The notes below the pieces were generated by a model. The model made no database searches and was not told the origin of the DNA. It saw nothing but the letters and a program-made list of their open reading frames with translations. From Zasmidium citrigriseum (Eukaryota > Ascomycota > Dothideomycetes > Mycosphaerellales > Mycosphaerellaceae): a stretch of DNA of 64,000 nt. The stretch spans positions 434,001 to 498,000 of the forward strand of contig NHNW01000020.1 of NCBI GenBank assembly GCA_002786025.1. The letters are read 5' to 3'. Shown here piece by piece: positions 41,840-50,224 of this stretch (the stretch's first letter is position 1; every line of letters starts with the position of its first letter). The position numbers were made by a program, and so were the translations under genes.

Positions 41840-42385
41840 CTATTCCACCCACTGCTCCAAAGGAATCTCATTGACCTTCCCAGACGTACCCTTCACCGCA
41901 AAGTCTCGAACGCCGACCTTCAGGACCATCACTCGCAGCATGATCAACGTGTCCGGGTGGACGATGTGAGTGAGTCCTTGAGCCCATAGATCAACACACA
42001 GTGTGTTGCGTTCGTGTAGCAGCTGGTTCTTGGCCATGGCGATGCTGTCTGCGTGGAGCGGATTAGAGTTCTCGAGGTACAGCGACCGAATCTGGCCAGC
42101 AAAGTCTCTGGTGAGGGACTTGAAGAATGCGGACAAGATGGAAGTTCCGTCAAGAAAGTGTGGGTAGCGCGAGGCCTTTGGCAGCGTGAAGATCGCAGTG
42201 CTATAGTAGCGGTCTGCGAAGGTTTCTCGAGTGGTGCTGCTGATTTGGAGCTCCGACGGTGGCGTGTAGTTTTCGTCGATTGTTGGGTTGAGCTGCGAGG
42301 CGCTGGGACTGAATACGAAGTCGAGGATGTTGTTGAACAGTTCGGCGGGGAGCGCCTGGATGCGAGTACTAAGTTGGTCGTCCAT
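41840..42385 (-). CDS. Family A member 8, small LPAELF protein
   Basis: A 181-aa intronless protein. It opens MDDQLSTRIQALPAELFNNI and continues NYTPPSELQISSTTRETFAD and RYYSTAIF. A longer loop (KASRYPHFLDGTSIL) precedes FFKSLTRDFAGQIRSLYLEN. The C-terminal strand is VHPDTLIMLRVMVLKVGVRD. Its upstream motif is the weakest in the minus-strand array. Confidence 0.75.
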   Translation of the reverse strand: MDDQLSTRIQALPAELFNNILDFVFSPSASQLNPTIDENYTPPSELQISSTTRETFADRYYSTAIFTLPKASRYPHFLDGTSILSAFFKSLTRDFAGQIRSLYLENSNPLHADSIAMAKNQLLHERNTLCVDLWAQGLTHIVHPDTLIMLRVMVLKVGVRDFAVKGTSGKVNEIPLEQWVE

Positions 42386-42828
42386 GATGAGTGATGTATG
42401 GTTTGGTATCTGAAGGGGGTTGGGTTTGGAGGAGCTCTTATGCTAAGCACCGAAAGAGCTCAAGAGCCGGGAAAAGAGGGTGTTCGGCGTTGCAGAAGTG
42501 AAGTACTATGCTCGTGACAAGCGTAGCGTGGTCAAGAGAGACGCAAGTGAGTGAACATACATGCTGCGTGACTCAAAGCGGGAAAACAGTGACTATATAC
42601 TATGCAAATCGAAGATTTACAGTGATGCTACGCAAGACACGCAGGGATTGCTCAAGGCTTTGAAAGCATCCACGACAGCACAATGAATGTTTCAAGCGGA
42701 AGACTTTCAAAGGCACCACTCTATTTCTTTCCTTTGAATACCCCCCTTGTATGCATGAATTGTAGGCACCAAGCCCCTTACCCCCTTTCCTCCCTTCCAC
42801 CTTCCTCCACTCAAAGTCCAACGTTCAG
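42386..42828. other. Spacer between family A members 8 and 9
   Basis: A 443-bp spacer with the weak member 8 motif. A pyrimidine-rich stretch lies near 42750-42820. No gene is supported. Confidence 0.4.
42514..42531 (-). promoter_or_regulatory. Degenerate family A upstream motif, gene 8
   Basis: GTGACAAGCGTAGCGTGG matches the A5 core at 14 of 18 positions, 129 bp before the ATG, the most distant placement in the family. Confidence 0.35.
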
Positions 42829-43320
42829 TCAAGACTCATAAGGACACCTCAAAATCATTCCCTTCAGCTGCGTCCCCTCGCCCTCCCTCGTCATCACCCT
42901 CATCTCAAGCATCGTATCACGGTGGAGATTCCACTGGCATCCGCAGCGCCTGAGACAGAACTTGAGCTCATCGACAATCGAATCCATCTTTTCGCGGGCG
43001 TCGCGGAGGCCATCCACTACGACTCTTTTGTCTTTGAGGCGGATGACGCGGATAGCTAGGCTGTGGGAGAGAGGCAGAGAGGCTATGTAGCGAGCGAAGG
43101 TGTCGGCGCTGGTGGTGCTGAAGGTTGCTGTGCTGTAGTAGATGCGGGCGAAGGTTTCGCGGAGAGTGCGTGTTACGTGCAGTTGGTATGGAGGTTTGTA
43201 GCGTTTGTTGATGGAGACGAGAGTGGTGGTGCTGGACGGGGTGGGTGTGAGCACGAGGTCGAAGATGGCGTTGAAGATCTCAGCAGGAAGGCTGTGAACT
43301 CGTCTGGTGAGGTCATCCAT
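42829..43320 (-). CDS. Family A member 9, small LPAEIF protein
   Basis: A 163-aa intronless protein. It opens MDDLTRRVHSLPAEIFNAIF and DLVLTPTPSS, then YKPPYQLHVTRTLRETFARI with YYSTATF, and YIASLPLSHSLAIRVIRLKD. The C-terminus holds LHRDTMLEMRVMTREGEG and a small Cys pair (FCLRRCGC). The frame can be extended by TTG CTC ATC, but the ATG at 43320 matches the family start. Confidence 0.75.
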   Translation of the reverse strand: MDDLTRRVHSLPAEIFNAIFDLVLTPTPSSTTTLVSINKRYKPPYQLHVTRTLRETFARIYYSTATFSTTSADTFARYIASLPLSHSLAIRVIRLKDKRVVVDGLRDAREKMDSIVDELKFCLRRCGCQWNLHRDTMLEMRVMTREGEGTQLKGMILRCPYES

Positions 43321-43720
43321 GATGAGCAAGAGAAACTGATGTTGGTGATTTGGAGTTTTGGACTACAGAAATCATGATCGTGGGCTTTATAAGTGAAATG
43401 TAAAACGCCTTCTGCTGCGGCCGTCACAGGTGTAGCGCGGGACAAAGTGAATGTTCGCCGTTGCGAGTGACTTGCATGGGGACTAGCAGTTCTTGAACAT
43501 TAGACTAATACAAATGCCGTTTAGGGGATTTCAAAGTGCTATGAGCAATACAGTATCCAGGCACTCACCGAAATATGGTTTTCGATTGCGAGCGGATAGA
43601 AGAGCCGGGAACGCGGCATCGAAGTCTTGAGAAGATGACAACGAGACATACCAAGACACAAGTCAAAACATGAATTGCAAGAATATAGCAACAACGATAC
43701 ATCAAGAACTCGCCAAATCT
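43321..43720. other. Boundary spacer between families A and B
   Basis: A 400-bp spacer with the member 9 motif. It marks the switch from family A to family B. No gene is supported. Confidence 0.4.
43423..43456 (-). promoter_or_regulatory. Family A upstream motif, gene 9
   Basis: GTCACAGGTGTAGCGCGG (43423-43440) followed by AAGTGAATGTTC (from 43445), 103 bp before the ATG. Confidence 0.6.
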
Positions 43721-44008
43721 TCATCGAGACCAAGGATACTCACGACCCAAATCCCCAGGAGGAATCATCGTCCAGCGCCCATCGCTCCCGTACCTGTAAT
43801 TCTGGTACGGAAGAGCATTGGCTGGTCGGCTCAATGCCCACTGAGCTGGATTCACGCGGCCAGTTCCATCGAAGTTGAGCTGAGGGTAGGTGGAGTAGCC
43901 ATGGAAGTAGGGGTTGCCGACGGCTGAGACGGACTCCCAAGGGACGTAGGAGGGATGACGAGTGGTCACGGTTTGGGGCATATAGCGGCGGCCGTTGATG
44001 ACCCACAT
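43721..44008 (-). CDS. Family B member 1, small W-x-ING protein, intronless
   Basis: A 95-aa protein opening MWVINGRRYMPQTVTTRHPS. It continues YVPWESVSAVGNPYFHGYST and ends GDLGREYPWSR. Family B signature: W-[FVY]-I-[ND]-G near the N-terminus, a V-x-R-x-H-x-x-Y element, then P-[WG], GNPYFxGxSxYP and a Gly/Asn/Tyr-rich tail. No signal peptide, transmembrane segment or conserved Cys is present, so a soluble intracellular protein is likely. The intron found in most relatives is exactly absent between HPSYV and PWES. The open frame extends upstream, but the family start is the ATG at 44008. I do not recognise the family. Confidence 0.65.
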   Translation of the reverse strand: MWVINGRRYMPQTVTTRHPSYVPWESVSAVGNPYFHGYSTYPQLNFDGTGRVNPAQWALSRPANALPYQNYRYGSDGRWTMIPPGDLGREYPWSR

Positions 44009-44493
44009 GTTTGATGCTTGGAAGACGTGTGAGGTATGGAATTGGTGGTGGCAGAGTCGTAGTATGCGTTGCGGGTAGGGTATGAAAATGGACTTGAGGA
44101 GGCTGCGAGGCTGGCTTTTACATAAAATTTCCATGCAGCGTGAATAGAAACATGCCAAGAAGGCTGTGTTCAAGGTTGGCGAGATATACACAAGTAATGG
44201 CTGTGCCAGAAATAGGAGGCTTGAGGTAGCATTCCATGTAAATGTAGCCATGAATACATCTGCTTAGGTGCCGGTGAAAAACGACTCGATTCAGACACAT
44301 GGTCCATCTACAACCGTTGACATTACGATAGAGACCATTGTAGCAAATCTATCACATATACCTCCACTCTCCAAAAGGATTCTCGCCCCACCGTTCGTGA
44401 TACATAAAGCTCGAAGGCCGAAGTTCTCCGCTTCTCAAAGCTCGTACTTAGTTATAGGGCTGTCATGGAGGAAAACTTGGGCCGCTGCTTCTC
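44009..44493. other. Spacer between family B units 1 and 2
   Basis: A 485-bp spacer; small frames only, nothing supported. Confidence 0.4.
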
Positions 44494-44668
44494 TCACTGG
44501 AAACTGGCGTAGCTACCTCGACCCGGACCAGTAGCATAGGGGTAAGGGTAGCTGCGGAGGCCTAAATTGCCGACTGCGGAAAAGCAATTCGAAGTGATGG
44601 GAGGAGGAGGATCGGGCGACGACTTGATCGCGTGGGACTAGTCGGCCGTTGATGTACCAGTAGGAGAT
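44494..44668 (-). pseudogene. Family B member 2, decayed copy
   Basis: The minus strand reads ISYWYINGRLVPRDQVVAR where relatives begin MSYWYING, so the start codon appears changed from ATG to ATC (44668-44666). After VVAR the frame must shift to read SNCFSAVGNLGLRSYPYPYA, which corresponds to SSVGNPYFQGRSTYPY. The shifted frame stops at 44494 after GRGSYASFQ. There is no intron, as in neighbours B1 and B3. Two independent lesions make a functional product unlikely. Confidence 0.65.
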
Positions 44669-44923
44669 TCTGATGATACTAGTGGTGTGACTGAAGTGGA
44701 AGGTTAGGCTGGGGGAGGCTGCGAGGCTGAGGATTGATGATTCCCTTGCCTGAGTCGGGAACACGTTTGGGGAAGCCCATGCTGCTATGAAGACCTTCAA
44801 ATCGTTTCGCTGCGGCTATTTGACACATTGATAGCAACTTACAGCCAACTAAACACATTGTGAACAAGCATGCACAAACAAGTTCATTGAGCTCGAACCC
44901 AGAAGTCGACTTCAAAATCTGAA

Positions 44924-45232
44924 TCACCATCGTCGCAATCTCCAGGGGTGAAGGGGGTCTACAGCATATTGGGAACACATTGGGCGAAATCCACCGGCTC
45001 CAATGTCGCCGTGATACTGATAATGCTGCCACGGCTGAGCATTGGGCCGAGCGAGGGCCCATTGAGCCTGGTTGTAACCTCCATTGTTGCCAAGCGTAGT
45101 GTATGGATATGTTGATCTGCCCTGGAAGTAGGGGTTGCCGACCGATGAGTAGGATTCCCAGGGAATATAGGAGGGATGTCGGCGAGCGACTTGGTTGTTG
45201 GGAACGAGCTGACCGTCGATGTACCAAGACAT
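44924..45232 (-). CDS. Family B member 3, small W-x-IDG protein, intronless
   Basis: A 102-aa protein: MSWYIDGQLVPNNQVARRHP, SYIPWESYSSVGNPYFQGRS, TYPYTTLGNNGG, then a tail with AQWALARPNAQPWQHYQYHG and GDIGAGGFRP. The AQWAL.RPNA.P element in the tail is shared only with B1, so B1 and B3 form a subgroup. It is intronless at the same point. The last 20 residues (CSQYAVDPLHPWRLRRW) have no counterpart and might be a frame slip. Confidence 0.65.
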   Translation of the reverse strand: MSWYIDGQLVPNNQVARRHPSYIPWESYSSVGNPYFQGRSTYPYTTLGNNGGYNQAQWALARPNAQPWQHYQYHGDIGAGGFRPMCSQYAVDPLHPWRLRRW

Positions 45233-45982
45233 CGTTCGTTCTGTAGCTTGATGTGTTCTGCAAGTCGTTCTGTTGTGGAATTTGATGTGGCTAGTGCAGG
45301 ATCAATAGAGAATTGAGGATCTGATTGAGTCGATTCAAGCGGCCACCGGGCTATGTCTTATGCTCACTGCTCCCACTGACGCTGAGTAGAGATGATGTCT
45401 TCACGACGCTTTCGACAGACCTGCTCTAATCACTACAACATTCCACGAACATGTTCCATAAAACTCTGCAGTACTCTGCTCATTCCGCAGTAGTGACGCA
45501 GCAATCTGGCTGTGTTTACTGCTCAAGCAAGATACAGGCTCAAGGGTCTGGAAAAGCACAGCCTTGCGAAGCCATTCCCAATCGTGCAGGTCATTCACCC
45601 TGGTCAATTCCCTTGATTCGAGATATACTGCTCCATCCAGAAGATAATAGCGGCCTAACGGAAATCGAAATGTACACGAACCACGGCATTCTTCTACTCC
45701 GGTACGATGAAGCCGGATGCTGTATCCTTAACATAAAAAAGTCACAACTTTACATTTGCATTAAGTATCATCACAGAAGAGCTCAGACTCTCATCGATAT
45801 CACATCACGAAGGGAACTGGCCACGTCGTCCTATCCTTCGGCGTGTTCACTCCGAAAAGCCCCTGCCCCTCGTTTCCAAGAAAGCCCCATGAAAGACAGA
45901 AACGAACCATAAAGCTAGATAGTTACGTGCTTCATACAAACGAGCAAGCTCTGCAGTAGATCAAGAAGCTTGCAACCCGTCA
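45233..45982. other. 750-bp spacer between family B units 3 and 4
   Basis: The longest spacer in the array. Plus-strand frame 45451-45912 is open but shows no domain or family resemblance, so it is not called. Confidence 0.4.
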
Positions 45983-46153
45983 TCAAAAGAACCCCTGTCT
46001 CGGATTGTACATGTAGTGCCTGAATGCGTTCGGGTCAAATACCCTGTTCGCGGGATATCCTCCACCATAACCGCGATAAGGGAAAGTTGGCTGGCCAGTG
46101 AGATAGCTTGGAGAGCCATAAGCGTTGCAGTTAGCGTTATAGCTCTGCCATGG
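45983..46153 (-). pseudogene. Family B member 4, second exon only
   Basis: A 57-codon frame in the position of exon 2. It reads PWQSYNANCNAYGSPSYLTG, QPTFPYRGYGGGYPANRVFD and ends YMYNPRQGFF. It is preceded by an intact branch and acceptor (CACTAAC ... TTTCCAG). The length equals that of exon 2 of member 6. No WxING exon is recognisable upstream; the sequence before the intron is too diverged or replaced. It is probably an orphan exon, although a very short alternative first exon (ATGAGTATCGACATCGCT) is formally possible. Confidence 0.5.
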
Positions 46154-46681
46154 CTGGAAAGGCTGTTAGTGTCCATTGTGCATCATGCGGACTAACAGCG
46201 ATGTCGATACTCATGTTGTGGAGTACGAGCCACATCTGACTCGAGTCTCTCTTGCCAAAAAGTCAGAATTGAGGTTGTCAGTGTCCTTCAATCACATGCC
46301 ATCCACTCTAGAAGCCATGCAGTCTATCAGCTGTTCTAAATATGTTCCAGATGCTCGCTTGCTAAGACGAGCGCAGTCGTATACCACGACGCCGGCATAA
46401 TAATCAATGGCGCCGGCCTGCTGTCGATGTTCCTGTTCTGGGTGGACATCGTGTGTCCGAGGAGCCCTAGAGTAATGCTTTAATGTGTTCACGGCTTGCA
46501 AAGGCAGTAGGCGAATGAGGCTGATGAGCCTTGGCAGCACAGCCTGATCATCACGCCAACTGAGGAATGTGATCCGAAGACGCTGAAGCTTCACGAGTTG
46601 TAGCAAGCTCAACGAGCCTTTCGGTCTCCAAATCAATACATGCTGCATAGCAAAAGCAAAGAGTACGGTCGATCAATAAGC
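46154..46681. other. Spacer between family B units 4 and 5
   Basis: A 528-bp spacer where an exon 1 for member 4 would be expected but is not recognisable. Nothing else is supported. Confidence 0.4.
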
Positions 46682-47003
46682 TCATCGCAAGAACCCCCGG
46701 TAAGTTTGATAGAATCCGCCCTGACCCAAATCACCTGCATATCCATAATTCGTGTAGGGAAGTCCGTTCGCACGCCCGGGGAATCTATACCCGCCACCGG
46801 GACCGACGAATGGATAAGTAGACTGGCCGCGGAAGTAGGGGTTGCCGAACGTATTGTAGGTCGACCATGGCTAGAGCATCTCGTTAGCGGTGTCTCTTGG
46901 GGAGTTTGAGGGAGTACTTTACCGTGTAGGTGGAATGTTGACGTACGACCTGGTTGTTGGGTACGAGCTCGCCGTTGATGAACCATTGCTTTCGCGAGGA
47001 CAT
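46682..47003 (-). CDS. Family B member 5, two exons
   Basis: An 89-aa protein from exons 46923-47003 and 46682-46870. Exon 1 is MSSRKQWFINGELVPNNQVV plus RQHSTYT. The 52-nt intron (GTAAAG...CTCTAG, branch GCTAAC) is phase 0. Exon 2 starts PWSTYNTFGNPYFRGQSTYP and ends YQTYRGFLR. Both exons are free of lesions, making this, with B6, the clearest functional intron-bearing member. Confidence 0.72.
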
Positions 47004-47475
47004 GTTGGAGATTTGACTGGGGGTGCTGTAGGAGTTTGAGGGATGGTGAGTGCGAAAGGGGTAGAAGGCTGGAATTCTTTTATGTACGACATTGGTATTT
47101 CGTGAATGTTGGAAGGGATCAGGTCTGATGATTGTGAAGCTATATAGAAGTATGCGTATTAAAGAGAACCGCAATGGAGTGGATCAAGGTAGTTAAAGGC
47201 GGATTCATGCTATGCGTCCGGCGCTGCCAGATTTGCGTTCTTTGATCGCTTCTTACAGAGCTGACGATTTCGCCCATGTCTTAAAACCTCTAGTGAACGA
47301 TGGATGCCGCCATACTGCTTAATCGCCTAGAACAAGCTGGCCTCTCCAGCCGCGAATAGCTATTAACGGCGGTCTCCGTCTGTCACTAGAAAGAACTCTC
47401 CAAGTTAGGTGCTGCAGAACGCGACTTGCATATTGAGAAAACTACAAAAGCTACATTAGGCTCTCGCCAGCTCCC
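47004..47475. other. Spacer between family B units 5 and 6
   Basis: A 472-bp spacer; no supported gene or motif. Confidence 0.4.
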
Positions 47476-47773
47476 CTACCGTCGCGTAAACCCCCACGTG
47501 GGACTATAACTATACCTCGGATCGTTATAGACGTGACCCAGGTAGGTTTGCGCCGGAGGATTATACGCGCCGCCGGCACCGACGTAGGGGTATGTGGACT
47601 GGCCTTGGAAAAAGGGGTTACCAAAGCTAGTATAGGTCTGCCATGGCTACAATGTTTGTTAGAGCATAACTCACGAAAGGCTTGATGAGATACTATACCA
47701 CGTAGCCAGGATGTCGACGCACGACTTGGTTGTTAGGGACCTGAAGGCCGTTGATGAACCATTGGTTTGGCAT
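47476..47773 (-). CDS. Family B member 6, two exons
   Basis: An 81-aa protein from exons 47699-47773 and 47476-47646. Exon 1 is MPNQWFINGLQVPNNQVVRR plus HPGYV. The 52-nt intron (GTATAG...TTGTAG, branch CTCTAAC) is phase 0. Exon 2 is PWQTYTSFGNPFFQGQSTYP, YVGAGGAYNPP and a tail ending SPTWGFTRR. The [FY]xR ending recurs in members 4, 5 and 9 (GFF, GFLR, GFYRKGS), suggesting a conserved aromatic-basic C-terminus. Confidence 0.72.
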
Positions 47774-48277
47774 CTTGGAGGGTTGAAGTCGTAGGTAATC
47801 GATAAGGTCAAGAAGAATAGGAGTTCTTCAGAGACTGTAAGAATGGAGGGCTCTTATACGGACAACTTGCTTTTTTGTCGTCGTGAATGGCTGAAGGCAT
47901 GGTTACGCAATAAGTGCGACGCAAGGTAGAATGGGAGTTTCTGAATAGGTAGAAAGAGTCAAACGCTCCGTGCATGCGTTTTCGTCGAAGATACTTGAGC
48001 TTGTGAACGACAACTCGTAGAACGAACCGTATAGTACAAGAATGGAGATTGGCGTATATAAGAACTCGAATGCATGTCTGCAAAGGTGGGCAAGAAGACA
48101 ATGATTAATAGAGCACCGCGACATATTGGAATCGACAAGACATCAACACGGCTTACTCACAGACTTCATTCACAGAGGCCCGTTCTCGACTGTGTTCGAG
48201 AGATTCTACCTAGACTCGGATCATCGCCACTGGTAGTTCCAAGGGATGTTTCACCACTGCGTAGGCCACCCTCCACC
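47774..48277. other. Spacer between family B units 6 and 7
   Basis: A 504-bp spacer; no supported gene. Confidence 0.4.
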
Positions 48278-48479
48278 CTAGCCAACGTAGGGGTGAATGG
48301 AACGCCCGGCAAAATACGGATTGCCAAAGGGGATTACATTCATACCGGGCTGAAGAGTCGTTAGTATTAGAGCTCACTGTCTTCGGGTGCTAGATACGTA
48401 CAGTATACGACCAATGTCGTCGCACTACCTGGTCGTTAGGCACCAGTTGGCCGTTGATGAACCATTGGTTTCCGCTCAT
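48278..48479 (-). pseudogene. Family B member 7, truncated by a stop
   Basis: Exon 1 (48402-48479) is intact: MSGNQWFINGQLVPNDQVVR plus RHWSYT. The 52-nt intron (GTACGT...CTTCAG, branch ACTAAC) is also good. Exon 2 reads PGMNVIPFGNPYFAGRSIHP and YVG, then a TAG at 48278-48280 where relatives continue with the glycine-rich tail. The downstream frame (GGGWPTQW) still resembles that tail. A 49-residue product lacking the C-terminal half is possible. Confidence 0.6.
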
Positions 48480-48771
48480 TTTGGAGGTTGGATCGTTTGC
48501 TGATGCTAGGTCTGAGGTGTTGAGTTTGAGGGTGGGAGTTCTTGACAGGAGGGCTTTTCTGGTCGTGCTTCTGGTCGAAGTGTTCTTGTGAAGGCTTGAT
48601 CTGTCTTTATCATATTGAATAATTAGTCGATAGAGTCAACTCCTTCATGGGCACACCTTCCGCAGACGCCGTCCATGAGGCCGGAAAACATGATAGAGAT
48701 AGCAGCGAGTAAACTTCAACAGCAGTTACATTCATCCCAAACCAATTCAAACCACCTCAATGCCGCCGTGT

Positions 48772-49116
48772 TCAGCTATGATAGGCCCACCGACTCGAAG
48801 TCCCAATCGGCCCCGGAGCGAAAGGTCGAAAGCCCGCCGAGCCCATATATCGATAGTTCTGATCGTTCAAAGCACCTCTGGGCCTCATATCTGCCCAGCT
48901 CCCCATTGCTTGAGGCGGACCTACGTAGGGGTACCTTGACTGGCCCTGGAAGTAAGGATTGCCGACTTGTGAGAAGGACTCCCAAGGCTGGGAGTTGGGT
49001 TGTCAGTTGGGGAGTTTGGGGACAGGGGAAGGAAGGGAACGAACGGTGTAGTAAGGGTGTTGGCGGACGACGCGGTTGTTGGGGATTTGTTGGCCGTTGA
49101 TGTACCAGTAACTCAT
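48772..49116 (-). CDS. Family B member 8, two exons
   Basis: A 95-aa protein from exons 49045-49116 and 48772-48987. Exon 1 is MSYWYINGQQIPNNRVVRQH plus PYYT. The intron is 57 nt (GTTCGT...CCCAG, branch AACTGAC), with a weaker donor than in its relatives. Exon 2 starts PWESFSQVGNPYFQGQSRYP and has a longer tail (GSAGFRPFAPGPIGTSS). PWESxSxVGNPYFxG is shared with the intronless B1 and B3, so B8 is likely closest to the intron-loss ancestor. Confidence 0.7.
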
Positions 49117-49392
49117 TGTGTTGCTGTGTTATAGGGCTGTGGGGATTTGACTGAGGTAGATGTCCTGCCAATGGGGCTCAGAGTCCCTGATATGTGGACT
49201 CAGCTTTGTCTGTGAAGACAACCCAGAAGCGTATGGCATTGCCACTGACCGTCTTGCTTGTCGGGCTGGGGTGAACATTGTACATTGGAAAGAGTGAATT
49301 ACCTTTGCGGCGTTGGGTGGGTGGCTGTCTTGCTGCAGATTACAACTATGCCCAGTCTTGTTCACGCACCACCGTCCGTCGAAGTTAGCCCC

Positions 49393-49996
49393 TTAGGAGC
49401 CTTTGCGATAGAATCCTCGTTCAGGGTCATACTCAAAATCCCAACTCTGATTTCGATTCCGAGGTCGTCCAGCATATCCCACGCCGGGTCCAATGAATGG
49501 ATAGTTAGACTGGCCTTGAAAATAGGGGTTGGGTGACGGAGTACAGCTTTCCCCTGGCTATTCATACATCAGAAGTCTCTTCAGAAGGTGATTTTGATTG
49601 CTCAGTACGTACTTTATACGTGGAGTGCTGCCTCACAACTTGATCACTCGGGACCAGCTGTCCATTGACGAACCACTGGTTCTGCTGCTGCACAGTAGGC
49701 CAGGGTTTCAGGCCGTGATGCTGCGCCAGCTCGTCAGAGGTATAGTAGTTGTTCTTGTAGTTCGGCTGGCCTGCCTTTTCCACCACATTGTTCACGACGG
49801 GAACCTTGGAGCAGTTCGACGCCATTGATTCTTCTCGAGCTTGTGGCGTCTCTTCGATGTTCTTTAGGAAACTCGAGGACTGAAAAGCGGGCTTCGTGTC
49901 GCATATCTTACTGGATGCCCCATTCATCTTTGACGACTCTGAAGACCGTGACCCAGCTGGAGGTAGGTAAGTCTTCAAAGTACCTTGGTCTGGCAT
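49393..49996 (-). CDS. Family B member 9, with N-terminal extension
   Basis: A 182-aa protein from exons 49613-49996 and 49393-49557. The first exon adds about 100 residues before the family signature: MPDQGTLKTYLPPAGSRSSE, a Ser/Lys-rich part, and YYTSDELAQHHGLKPWPTVQ. The signature follows as NQWFVNGQLVPSDQVVRQHS plus TYK. The 55-nt intron is GTACGT...AATAG. Exon 2 is PGESCTPSPNPYFQGQSNYP, FIGPGVGYAGR and ends GFYRKGS. It could be the ancestral form or a fusion with unrelated upstream sequence. Confidence 0.68.
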
Positions 49997-50224
49997 TGCG
50001 CTGAGATTTTCGATGTGAAAGGCGGATATTGCAATCCAAAATGCGAGGAAGAGTCGTACTTATAATAGACCATTTCCTCGCCCAGTCGTGAATGCTGCCA
50101 ATGCAGCATACTGCGTTTGTTCGCTTGGTGTTGACAAACAGCAAATCGAGAGGCAGCTTTGCTGAACTATGAAGGCGACAGAGCGGTCGTGTATGCTTGC
50201 GATTGATCTTCTGAGTGGCCAGGC

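Noticed and set aside
45451..45912. 153-codon plus-strand frame in the longest family B spacer
   Set aside because: No family resemblance, no plausible splice partners, and composition typical of random sequence.
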